Assembly (NCBI RefSeq): GCF_026676115.1
Contig: NZ_JAPONB010000004.1
Location: forward strand, 186,001 to 250,000
Length of the DNA stretch: 64,000 nucleotides
Direction: 5' to 3'
From: Salinimicrobium sp. TH3
GTDB lineage: Bacteria > Bacteroidota > Bacteroidia > Flavobacteriales > Flavobacteriaceae
The translations under genes were made by a program, and so were the position numbers. Shown piece after piece: positions 1 through 7,870 of this stretch (within the stretch, counting starts at the first letter, position 1; each line of letters starts with the position of its first letter). The notes beneath the pieces are model-generated. The model was not told where the DNA came from. It did no database searches and was given only the letters and a program-made list of their open reading frames with translations.

Positions 1-43
1 GTAGACAAAGTGATTTTACCAAAGAACAACTAATAACAATTCA

Positions 44-2011
44 ATGAAAAAATTCAATTCAATTTTATTTATTGCTCTTTTCAGCTTGCTTTTGGTAAGC
101 TGTGGAGATGAAAATAATAAAGACACAAATAGATCATCGGGCGGTGCTATGGCATCTAATGCAGCCGAAAGGGTCTACGTAGCTCCCGGGGAGCATGACG
201 AATTTTACGCATTTCTCTCGGGAGGATATAGTGGTAACCTTACCGTATATGGTCTTCCCTCAGGGCGTATGTTAAAGGAAATTCCTGTGTTTTCCCAGTT
301 CCCTACCAGCGGGTACGGATATTCTGAAGAGACAAAGCCGATGTTGAACACTTCTCATGGATTTGTGCCCTGGGGAGATTCTCACCACCCGGATATTTCC
401 CAAACAAATGGAGAAACTGATGGCCGATGGATTTTCATCAATGAGAATAACACCCCCCGTATCGCCAGGATAAGTCTGGAGACTTTTGAGACAGAAGAGA
501 TCATTGAGATCCCTCACAGTGCAGGTAATCACTCCTCCTCTTTCGTGACCGAGAATACAGAATATGTTGTAGCGGGTACACGCTTTGCAGTTCCCTATCC
601 TCAAAAGGATATGCCTATTGATGAAATGAAGGGGAATTTTAAAGGCCCTCTTACTTTTATTGCAGTAGGAGACGACGGTAAAATGAACATCGATTTTCAA
701 CTGGCTATGCCAGGCTTTAACTATGACCTGTCACACCCTGGACGTGGAGATTCCCATGGATGGTTCTTCTTCACTACTTATAACACCGAAGAAGCCCATA
801 CTATGCAGGAAGTGAACGCTTCTCAAAACGATAAAGATTTTATCGCTGCGGTAAACTGGAAAAAGATCCAGGAATATGTAAGGAACGGCGGTGGTGAACA
901 AATGGATGCAGAGTACGCACATAACGTATACGATCACAGCACACATACGGCTACAACCACAATGGAGAACAAAGTAACCAGAGTTGATCCGCGTGATGTG
1001 GAAGGTGCAGTATTCTTCATGCCTACTCCCAAATCGCCGCACGGCTGTGATGTAGATCCTTCCGGAGAATATATTGTTGGAAATGGAAAACTGTCAACAG
1101 ACCTTACTGTTCACTCTTTCTCAAAAATGCTGAAAGCAATAGAGAATGAAGATTTCACAGGAGAAGCCTATGACATTCCTATTCTTAACTTTGACTCTAC
1201 TCTTGCAGGAACTGTAAAAGAAGGAGGATTAGGACCATTGCACACAGAATTTGACGGAAAAGGAAATGCTTACACCACATTCTTTATTTCTTCGGAAGTT
1301 GTGAAATGGAAATTGGGAACCTGGGAAGTTCTTGACAGGCAGCCAAGCTACTATTCAGTGGGTCACCTTATGATCCCCGGCGGAAACTCGCGTAAGCCTG
1401 AAGGAAAGTACCTAATCTCAATGAACAAGATCACTAAGGATCGTTATCTGCCAACAGGACCGGAATTGGAACATTCTGCCCAGTTGTACGACATTACGGG
1501 GGATAAAATGGAGCTGCTGCTGGACTTCCCTACTCATGGAGAGCCACATTACGCTGCAGGAATTTCTGCCGATAGAATAAAGGCGAATTCTAAAAAGATC
1601 TACAGGCTTGATGAAAATGAGCACAAGTATGCTGCGACCAGTGAAAGTGAGACAAAGATGGAGCGGGACGGGAACAATGTTCATGTATATATGACCACGG
1701 TGCGTAGTCACTTTGCACCAGATAACCTGGAAGGGATCAAAGTAGGAGACAAAGTATTCTTCCACGTTACCAACCTGGAGCAGGATTTTGATGTTCCTCA
1801 CGGTTTTGCAATGATAGGTGCCAACACTTCAGAATTGTTGATCATGCCGGGACAAACAAAAACAATTACCTGGGAACCTAAAAAAGAAGGTGTATGGCCG
1901 TTCTACTGTACAGATTTCTGTTCTGCACTTCACCAGGAAATGCAGGGTTATGTAAGAGTTTCAGGAAAGAATTCCAACGTGCCGTTAAAATGGACCCTGG
2001 ACGGAGAGTAG
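44..2011 (+). CDS. nosZ: Nitrous oxide reductase, clade II lipoprotein type
   Basis: Reduces N2O to N2 in the periplasm with CuA and CuZ copper centres. The 655-residue product starts with a lipoprotein signal (lipobox LVSC, Cys about 20), so it is probably Sec-exported and membrane-anchored, as in clade II enzymes rather than the Tat-exported clade I. The C-terminal cupredoxin domain carries the CuA motif CTDFCSALHQEM (about 622-633) with Cys, Cys, His and Met ligands. The N-terminal propeller has His-bearing loops such as GDSHGWFF, KSPHGCDVD and LGPLHTEFDGKG, as expected for CuZ. It is first in the nos cluster visible here; only 43 bases lie upstream, so its promoter and any preceding gene are outside the view. 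Identification is very secure. Confidence 0.97.
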   Translation: MKKFNSILFIALFSLLLVSCGDENNKDTNRSSGGAMASNAAERVYVAPGEHDEFYAFLSGGYSGNLTVYGLPSGRMLKEIPVFSQFPTSGYGYSEETKPMLNTSHGFVPWGDSHHPDISQTNGETDGRWIFINENNTPRIARISLETFETEEIIEIPHSAGNHSSSFVTENTEYVVAGTRFAVPYPQKDMPIDEMKGNFKGPLTFIAVGDDGKMNIDFQLAMPGFNYDLSHPGRGDSHGWFFFTTYNTEEAHTMQEVNASQNDKDFIAAVNWKKIQEYVRNGGGEQMDAEYAHNVYDHSTHTATTTMENKVTRVDPRDVEGAVFFMPTPKSPHGCDVDPSGEYIVGNGKLSTDLTVHSFSKMLKAIENEDFTGEAYDIPILNFDSTLAGTVKEGGLGPLHTEFDGKGNAYTTFFISSEVVKWKLGTWEVLDRQPSYYSVGHLMIPGGNSRKPEGKYLISMNKITKDRYLPTGPELEHSAQLYDITGDKMELLLDFPTHGEPHYAAGISADRIKANSKKIYRLDENEHKYAATSESETKMERDGNNVHVYMTTVRSHFAPDNLEGIKVGDKVFFHVTNLEQDFDVPHGFAMIGANTSELLIMPGQTKTITWEPKKEGVWPFYCTDFCSALHQEMQGYVRVSGKNSNVPLKWTLDGE

Positions 2012-2053
2012 AGTATGTTTAATTAGTTATAAAATTTCAACTCTTCATTTAAT

Positions 2054-2090
2054 GAAAGCGGGTTAGGGTAATACTACCCGCTTTCTTTTT
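2054..2090 (+). terminator. Hairpin with T-run after nosZ
   Basis: GAAAGCGGGT (2054-2063) pairs with ACCCGCTTTC (2076-2085) and is followed by a run of T. It is a standard intrinsic terminator shape. It sits between nosZ and the rest of the nos genes, so it may act as a partial terminator giving more nosZ than accessory transcript. Confidence 0.75.
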
Positions 2091-2101
2091 AAATAAATAA
2101 T

Positions 2102-2707
2102 ATGAAAACGTCAGGATTAATAATGATAGTAGGTTCGGCCCTGCTACTGGGGCTGTTCTTCTACCCGTTATGGAACATTAAACTTGAAGCTCCACAATAT
2201 CCCGATCCTCTTGGTATGGATATTTACATTGCCGGTATTGAAGGCGAAGAAGAATTTGACATACAGAACATTGATGGTATCAACCACTATATTGGCATGA
2301 AAAAGATACCAAAACCCGAGGAGATGTGGGAGTTTAATACCTTCCCTCTGGTTATTGGAGGCATGGCAGGGTTGGGAATTTTACTTGGTATTTTAGGCTT
2401 TTTTGGAAAAATAAGCCCTAACTGGTTTCTTGGTTGGCTGGTGCTCATGACAATCCTGGGAATACTGGGAATGTATGACTTCAATAACTGGCTTATTGAT
2501 TACGGAACCGATCTCGATCCCAAGGCAATTATAAAGCTAACAGATTCTGAAGGAAATCCATTGAGCTATAAACCACCTTTGCTTGGATCTGAAAAGATTT
2601 TGAACTTTACCGCCCACTCCTACCCTCAAACAGGGGCATATCTCATGTTTATAGGGATGTTCCTTACTCTGGTAGCGTGGATTTGGGGTAAAAGAACAAC
2701 AAAATAA
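2102..2707 (+). CDS. Nos-cluster integral membrane protein, function unknown
   Basis: A 201-residue protein with hydrophobic segments near residues 5-24, 77-100, 106-126 and 176-194, so probably four membrane spans. A soluble loop of about 50 residues follows the first span (YPDPLGMDIYIAGIEGEEEF), and a second (about 130-170) contains GTDLDPKAIIKLTDSEG. It lies between nosZ and nosL on the same strand, 13 bases before nosL. I recall similar membrane proteins in nos clusters of other Bacteroidota, but no enzymatic motif is visible. A role in NosZ maturation or electron delivery is inference from position only. Confidence 0.8.
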   Translation: MKTSGLIMIVGSALLLGLFFYPLWNIKLEAPQYPDPLGMDIYIAGIEGEEEFDIQNIDGINHYIGMKKIPKPEEMWEFNTFPLVIGGMAGLGILLGILGFFGKISPNWFLGWLVLMTILGILGMYDFNNWLIDYGTDLDPKAIIKLTDSEGNPLSYKPPLLGSEKILNFTAHSYPQTGAYLMFIGMFLTLVAWIWGKRTTK

Positions 2708-2720
2708 TAAACTGGATCTT

Positions 2721-3161
2721 ATGAAAAATTTGCTCTACCTGTTGATCCCTGTGTTTTTTATTTCCTGCAGCACCAATCCACAACCCATAGATTATGGAAA
2801 GGATTCGTGTGACTTTTGTGAGATGACAATAGTGGACCGAAGCTTTTCGGCCCAGGCAGTAAGTAAGAAAGGCAAACAATTTAAATATGATGCCATAGAA
2901 TGTATGGTGAATGACCTTCACGATCATTCTGAAGGAATGGCAATTCAACAGGTAGCAGATTTTTCAAATCCCGGTAATATGATCGCGGTAGAACAGGCTC
3001 TTTTCATAGTTAATGATAGCCTTAAGAGTCCTATGGGAGCTAATTTGGCTGCCATTAGAAAAGAATCCTCTATAGCTTCCCCGCAGAACGCCCATACTTA
3101 TTACTGGAATGACCTCATTACTTACCTGCTTGAAAAAGACTCTTTATTTGGAATAGAATAA
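2721..3161 (+). CDS. nosL: NosL-type copper-binding lipoprotein
   Basis: NosL is an outer-surface or periplasmic copper chaperone that helps metallate NosZ. The 146-residue product begins with a lipoprotein signal ending FFISC (Cys about 16), followed by the family's motif DSCDFCEMTI (CxxC plus a downstream Met), a plausible Cu(I) site. The body contains the NosL-like stretch KGKQFKYDAIECMVND and, near the end, a region matching the usual NosL fold. The stop codon overlaps the nosD start by one base (TAATG), so translation is probably coupled. Confidence 0.92.
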   Translation: MKNLLYLLIPVFFISCSTNPQPIDYGKDSCDFCEMTIVDRSFSAQAVSKKGKQFKYDAIECMVNDLHDHSEGMAIQQVADFSNPGNMIAVEQALFIVNDSLKSPMGANLAAIRKESSIASPQNAHTYYWNDLITYLLEKDSLFGIE

Positions 3162-4399
3162 TGAAGAAGTTAATCCTCTTTTTTTTCCTGTTCTTTTTTG
3201 TCTCTACTGTTGCAGCCAAAGAGATCATCGTGTGTCATGAATGTGAAATTTCTTCTATTAAGCAGGCAGTAGAACTTGCTGTAAGTGGAGATACCATCAG
3301 GATCAAAAAAGGGCTTTACAAGGAATATGAAATTGAGATTATTGGCAAATCCCTCACAATAATTGGGGAAGATTACCCGGTGATCGATGCCGAAATGAAA
3401 GGCACGGCTTTTAAAATAAAAGCAGATGATTTCTCCATTGAAGGTCTGCACATCAAAAATATAGGAACAAGCCACACCAGTGATAACGCTGCCATCCTTG
3501 TCTCCAGGTCAAAAAATTTCAGCATTAAAAATAACCGGCTGAGCAATATTTTCTTCGGAATTCTACTGGAAAGATCTGAAAATGGAATTATTGAAGGTAA
3601 TATAATCAGGAGTAAAGCAAGAAGCCAGGCCAATTCCGGAAATGGCATTCATGTATGGCATTCCAAAGAACTTATCATTGAAGACAACGATGTACAGGGA
3701 GTAAGGGATGGTATCTATCTGGAGTTTGCCAATAATTGTGATATCATCAACAATGTTTGTAAGGAGAACCTGAGGTACGGCCTTCACTTTATGTTTTCCG
3801 ATCACAACAGGTATCTCGAAAACCTTTTTGAGAATAATGGTGCGGGAGTAGCGGTGATGTATTCAAAATTCATTGAGATGGAAAGAAACCTTTTCAGGAA
3901 GAATTGGGGCAGTGCCTCTTATGGCCTGCTTTTGAAGGAGATCAACGACGCTACTTTAAAACATAATATCTTTGAAGATAACACCATTGCAATAAGTGCC
4001 GATAATACCAACAGGATAGATTATCTGGAGAATGATTTTATAAGCAATGGCTATGCGATAAGAATAAGGGGAGCTTGTTATAAAAACGTTTTCAGGAGAA
4101 ATAATTTTCTTGCAAATTCATTTGATGTGGCATACACGGGAAATATTAATGAAAATGAATTTTCAAGGAACTACTGGAGTGATTATACGGGCTATGACCT
4201 CAATAAAGACGGAATTGGAGATGTGCCGTTCCGGCCGGTAAAATTGTTTTCTTACCTGGTTAACACGACTCCCGAAGCTATTATCCTGCTAAGAAGCATG
4301 TTTATAGGGTTGTTGGATTTTTCAGAAAAAGTCTCTCCTGTTTTTACTCCGGCAGAGCTTGTTGATCCACAACCTAAAATGAAGAAGATCAAATGGTAA
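3161..4399 (+). CDS. nosD: NosD, periplasmic parallel beta-helix maturation factor
   Basis: NosD works with the NosF/NosY ABC transporter to assemble the CuZ site of NosZ. The 412-residue product has a Sec signal peptide (about 1-19, ending VAAKE) and then many carbohydrate-binding/sugar-hydrolysis-type beta-helix rungs, seen as recurrent N-N-x-hydrophobic patterns such as IKNNRLSNIFFGILLE and IIEDNDVQGVRDGIYLE. The C-terminal NYWSDYTGYDLNKDGIGD stretch is typical of NosD. It overlaps nosL by one base and nosF by seven, consistent with one transcript. Confidence 0.94.
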   Translation: MKKLILFFFLFFFVSTVAAKEIIVCHECEISSIKQAVELAVSGDTIRIKKGLYKEYEIEIIGKSLTIIGEDYPVIDAEMKGTAFKIKADDFSIEGLHIKNIGTSHTSDNAAILVSRSKNFSIKNNRLSNIFFGILLERSENGIIEGNIIRSKARSQANSGNGIHVWHSKELIIEDNDVQGVRDGIYLEFANNCDIINNVCKENLRYGLHFMFSDHNRYLENLFENNGAGVAVMYSKFIEMERNLFRKNWGSASYGLLLKEINDATLKHNIFEDNTIAISADNTNRIDYLENDFISNGYAIRIRGACYKNVFRRNNFLANSFDVAYTGNINENEFSRNYWSDYTGYDLNKDGIGDVPFRPVKLFSYLVNTTPEAIILLRSMFIGLLDFSEKVSPVFTPAELVDPQPKMKKIKW

Positions 4400-5100
4400 G
4401 TATTAAAGACCTACATAAAAAATATGGACACCAGATCGTGTTGAACGGTCTGGACCTGGAAATAAAGGAAAAAGGCATAATTGCCGTTCTGGGTCCTAAT
4501 GGATCGGGGAAAACCACCCTTATAAAAAGCATTCTGGGAATGGTAGTTCCAGAGAAAGGAAAGATCGAGCTGAATGGAAAAAGTATTCTCCATAAATGGA
4601 ATTACCGGCAGGAGCTGGATTATCTTCCACAGATCGCCAATTTCCCCGGAAACCTGCGGGTACAGGAATTGATCACAATGATCAAGGATTTGCGGGGCAA
4701 GATCGCAAGGGATCAACAACTAATTGACTTTTTTGGTCTCCATCCCTACCTTGACAAAAAACTGAATAAATTATCGGGCGGTACCCGCCAAAAAGTGAAT
4801 TTATTGCTGTGTTTTATGTTCGACAGTCCGCTAATCATTCTTGATGAACCAACATCGGGACTTGATCCTGTTTCCCTGTTACGTCTGCGTGAGTTGATAA
4901 GGACCGAAAAACAAAGAGGCAAAACTATTCTTATCACATCTCACATCATGAATTTTGTGGAAGAGATGGCAGATCGGATTGTCTTTTTGCTGGACGGGAA
5001 GATCTACTTCGATGGCACTGTGAGTGAGTTAAAAACCTCTACAGGCCAGTTTGATTTTGAACACGCCATAGCGCACTTATTATCTGAAGAACATGTTTAA
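4393..5100 (+). CDS. nosF: NosF, ABC transporter ATPase for NosZ maturation
   Basis: Cytoplasmic ATPase partner of NosY. All ABC motifs are present in 235 residues: Walker A GPNGSGKTT (34-42), signature LSGGTRQKV, Walker B LIILDEPTSGLDP and a switch His in ITSHIM. The substrate handled with NosD is thought to be a sulfur species for the CuZ cluster (family knowledge). The start overlaps nosD by seven bases and the end overlaps nosY by eight. Confidence 0.95.
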   Translation: MVSIKDLHKKYGHQIVLNGLDLEIKEKGIIAVLGPNGSGKTTLIKSILGMVVPEKGKIELNGKSILHKWNYRQELDYLPQIANFPGNLRVQELITMIKDLRGKIARDQQLIDFFGLHPYLDKKLNKLSGGTRQKVNLLLCFMFDSPLIILDEPTSGLDPVSLLRLRELIRTEKQRGKTILITSHIMNFVEEMADRIVFLLDGKIYFDGTVSELKTSTGQFDFEHAIAHLLSEEHV

Positions 5101-5875
5101 GATACTTAAATACAGCTTTTTTGACCTTGTACGCAGTAGCTGGAGTTATGTTTATTTCTTCTTCTATTTGCTGTTGGGAACGACTTTATTGTTTCTTAAC
5201 AACGACCTTTCCACGGCTGTTATTACCCTTATGAACGTCATCATCATGTTAGTTCCCCTCATTGGGACAATTTTTGGGGTGATGTATTATTATAATTCCC
5301 GGGAATTTACGGAGTTGCTGCTGGCCCAGCCGGTGAAGCGAAGTTCTATTTTTCTTGGCCAATACCTCGGTGTTGCGATCTCTCTTTCTTTAAGCCTTGT
5401 AATAGGGCTGGGCCTGCCCTTTGTAGCTTACGGTCTCTTTAAATCTCCGGCCATTTGGGACTTCATCATGCTCCTTATTACGGGACTTTTCCTCACCCTC
5501 ATCTTCTCTGCACTGGCATTTAATATTGCTCTCTCTAATGAGAATAAGATCAAAGGATTTGGTTTTGCTATTTTGATGTGGTTGTTCTTAGCGGTGATCT
5601 ATGACGGGCTCTTTCTGCTCTCTTTGGTTTACTTTCAGGAATATCCCCTGGATAAGTTTTCACTTGTAGCAACCATGTTCAATCCTATAGATCTTTCAAG
5701 GATCCTTATCCTTCTAAAACTTGATATTTCGGCTCTCCTTAGTTACACCGGCGCCGTCTTTAAGGAGTTTTTCGGGACACCCGTAGGTGCTTTTGCTTCT
5801 TTGGGAATGCTGGTTGTATGGGTCATCCTGCCGCTCTTCAGGATTTCAAGGGTGGTAAAGAAAAAAGATTTTTAA
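5093..5875 (+). CDS. nosY: NosY, ABC transporter permease for NosZ maturation
   Basis: A 260-residue membrane protein with about six hydrophobic spans (near 18-36, 48-68, 90-112, 120-145, 150-178 and 238-254) and the cytoplasmic loop YYNSREFTELLLAQPVKRSS, the region that normally contacts the ATPase in this ABC-2-type permease family. It overlaps nosF and is the last nos gene. The cluster here shows no nosR, nosX or nosG/H-type genes, which may lie upstream of the window or be absent, as is common in clade II systems. Confidence 0.93.
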   Translation: MFKILKYSFFDLVRSSWSYVYFFFYLLLGTTLLFLNNDLSTAVITLMNVIIMLVPLIGTIFGVMYYYNSREFTELLLAQPVKRSSIFLGQYLGVAISLSLSLVIGLGLPFVAYGLFKSPAIWDFIMLLITGLFLTLIFSALAFNIALSNENKIKGFGFAILMWLFLAVIYDGLFLLSLVYFQEYPLDKFSLVATMFNPIDLSRILILLKLDISALLSYTGAVFKEFFGTPVGAFASLGMLVVWVILPLFRISRVVKKKDF

Positions 5876-5973
5876 CCTTTAATAAACATTGTTTAACAGC
5901 AGTTTGGAGCTTCTAAGCAGATCATTTGGTTATCTTAAAATTTGAATCAAAGTTTAACCAAAAACCAATTCAA

Positions 5974-6294
5974 ATGAAAAATCAGGAATTTTTAAATAAG
6001 CTGTCGAACTGTATTAACCATTGTAACCATTGTGCAGATGCCTGTCTTGATGAGGACAACCTCAAGAAGATGGTAGATTGTATAAGAAAAGATAAGGTCT
6101 GTGCCTCTGCCTGCGCATCACTTGCAGATATATTAACTATCAAGGATGCCAATGTTGCAGGGCTTGTGAAATACTGTGAAATGGTATGTACACAATGTGC
6201 TGAGGAGTGTAAAAAACATGAAACTCAACACTGCCAGGACTGTGCAGAAGCCTGCCGCGAATGTGCAGAAGCTTGCAGACAATATGCAGCCTAA
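5974..6294 (+). CDS. Four-helix-bundle copper-binding protein (Csp/DUF326 type)
   Basis: A 106-residue cysteine-rich protein with sixteen Cys, mostly in CxxC and CxxxC spacing (NCINHCNHCADAC, YCEMVCTQCAEEC, HCQDCAEACRECAEAC). This matches copper storage proteins of the Csp3/DUF326 type, whose helices point Cys inward to hold many Cu(I) ions. An upstream TTG start at 5926 is possible, but the ATG at 5974 gives the usual family N-terminus (MKNQEFLNKLSNCINHC), and no export signal is seen, so it is probably cytosolic. It follows nosY by about 100 bases, suggesting copper buffering beside a copper enzyme; co-regulation is inference. Confidence 0.88.
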   Translation: MKNQEFLNKLSNCINHCNHCADACLDEDNLKKMVDCIRKDKVCASACASLADILTIKDANVAGLVKYCEMVCTQCAEECKKHETQHCQDCAEACRECAEACRQYAA

Positions 6295-6295
6295 G

Positions 6296-6338
6296 AATAA
6301 TGAAAAACCCGGATTAATCTCCGGGTTTTTTCATTATT
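6296..6338. terminator. Strong bidirectional terminator between Csp and malQ
   Basis: AATAATGAAAAACCCGG (6296-6312) pairs with CCGGGTTTTTTCATTATT (6321-6338) around an eight-base loop. The A/T flanks give a T-run on either strand, so it can end both the + strand copper protein transcript and the - strand malQ operon. Confidence 0.88.
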
Positions 6339-6356
6339 CTAAAATGTCATTTTTGG
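6339..6356. repeat. Dispersed palindrome, copy 1
   Basis: CTAAAATGTCATTTTTGG with the exact core AAAATGNCATTTT. It lies eight bases past the malQ stop codon, between that stop and the terminator. Confidence 0.7.
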
Positions 6357-6363
6357 AAGATCT

Positions 6364-7869
6364 TTATTTCTGAATTCTTCCGTAGAGCTCGTTTTCTTCA
6401 AACAGTTTTTCTGTATTTAAACTGGCTATTTCTTCAGAAGTTGTGCGCCAGCACCAATTTCCTTTCGTACTGCCGGGAGTATTCATTATGGCCTCACTCC
6501 CCAACCCTAAAATATCCTGCAAAGGTAGTATCGCTATGGCAGCAATAGATCCTAAGGCCATACGCCCCAGTACCTCATGAACATTTTCTTTAGTTATATT
6601 TTGACCGGTATAGCGATCCAAATGTTCCTGCACTTTTTTATCACTGTCCATAAGCCAGCCCCGCGTGGTGTTATTATCATGCGTCCCCGTATAGACAATG
6701 CTGTTGAACTGGTGGTTATAAGGAATATATGGATTCCTGCGGTTTGGATCCCCAAAAGCGAACTGCAAAACTTTCATTCCCGGGAAATCAAATTCATCCA
6801 GTAAGTCGTAAACGGGCTGGTCCAAAATTCCAAGATCTTCGGCTATAAAGGGCATTTCAGGAAATTCTGTTTGTACCTTTTTAAAGAAATCCACTCCGGG
6901 AGTATTTTCCCATTTTCCGTTGATAGCAGTCTTCTCCTCTGCAGGCACCTCCCAGTAATCGGCAAATGCCCTAAAGTGGTCAATCCTCACAACATCAAAC
7001 AACAGGAGATTTTGCCGCAGGCGCTCAAGCCACCATTGATATCCATCCTTTTTAAGTTCTTCCCAATCATAAACAGGGGTTCCCCATAATTGGCCTGTTT
7101 TACTAAAAAGATCTGGTGGTACACCTGAAATATGAGTAGGCTCTTTGTGCTCATCCAGTTTAAATATTTCGGGATTTGCCCAACAATCGGCACTGTCGTG
7201 ATTCACGTAAAAAGGTACATCTCCAAAAATTTTGATCCCCTGTCCATGTGCTTCGAGTATCAAACGGGACCATTGAGAAAAGAAGAGAAACTGAATAAAT
7301 TTTTCACGTTCGATTTGTTCACTCAATTCATGGCTTACTTTTTCCAGAGCTTCCGGTTCTCTATCTCGTAATTCTTTTGGCCAATTGGTCCAATTGGCTT
7401 TATCGTATTTGTAGTGCAAAGCCAGGTAGAGGCTGTAATTATCAAGCCATCCTGCATGCGTCTTTGTGAATTCAGCAAAGTCGGGATCTTTTTGATTACT
7501 GCTTTTAAATTTTTTATAGGCAGCAGTAAAAATTTGCTGCTTATACATTTCTACGTTCTCAAAAATGACCTTTTCAGACTTCATTCCTGAAGGCACAGGA
7601 AAATCCTTAAGATCGATATATCCTTCTTCCTCCAATAGTTCCAGACTAATCAACAGAGGATTTCCAGCAAAAGCCGAATGACTGCTGTAAGGGGAATGAT
7701 TGTAGATCCCATCTGTTGGATTCAAAGGAAGAATTTGCCAGTAAGTATATCCCGATTTTTTTAAAAAGTCGAGAAATTTAAAAGCTTCCGGGCCCAGATC
7801 CCCTATTCCAAATTCCCCTGGTAAGGAGGTTATATGTAAAAGAACACCACTGCTTCTTTCTAATTTCAT
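6364..7869 (-). CDS. malQ: 4-alpha-glucanotransferase (amylomaltase, GH77)
   Basis: Transfers alpha-1,4-glucan segments between maltooligosaccharides, and so supplies longer chains and glucose. At 501 residues it is the usual length for the short bacterial type. It has the N-terminal signature RSSGVLLHITSLPGEFGIGD, the nucleophile region VVRIDHFRAFADYWEVP, the acid/base region PFIAEDLG and the third acid in YTGTHDNNTTRGW. It is the last gene of the - strand unit treZ-GH57-treY-malQ, beginning only one base after the treY stop, so it is almost certainly cotranscribed. Its likely job here is recycling short oligosaccharides left by TreY/TreZ. Confidence 0.95.
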   Translation of the reverse strand: MKLERSSGVLLHITSLPGEFGIGDLGPEAFKFLDFLKKSGYTYWQILPLNPTDGIYNHSPYSSHSAFAGNPLLISLELLEEEGYIDLKDFPVPSGMKSEKVIFENVEMYKQQIFTAAYKKFKSSNQKDPDFAEFTKTHAGWLDNYSLYLALHYKYDKANWTNWPKELRDREPEALEKVSHELSEQIEREKFIQFLFFSQWSRLILEAHGQGIKIFGDVPFYVNHDSADCWANPEIFKLDEHKEPTHISGVPPDLFSKTGQLWGTPVYDWEELKKDGYQWWLERLRQNLLLFDVVRIDHFRAFADYWEVPAEEKTAINGKWENTPGVDFFKKVQTEFPEMPFIAEDLGILDQPVYDLLDEFDFPGMKVLQFAFGDPNRRNPYIPYNHQFNSIVYTGTHDNNTTRGWLMDSDKKVQEHLDRYTGQNITKENVHEVLGRMALGSIAAIAILPLQDILGLGSEAIMNTPGSTKGNWCWRTTSEEIASLNTEKLFEENELYGRIQK

Positions 7870-7870
7870 A

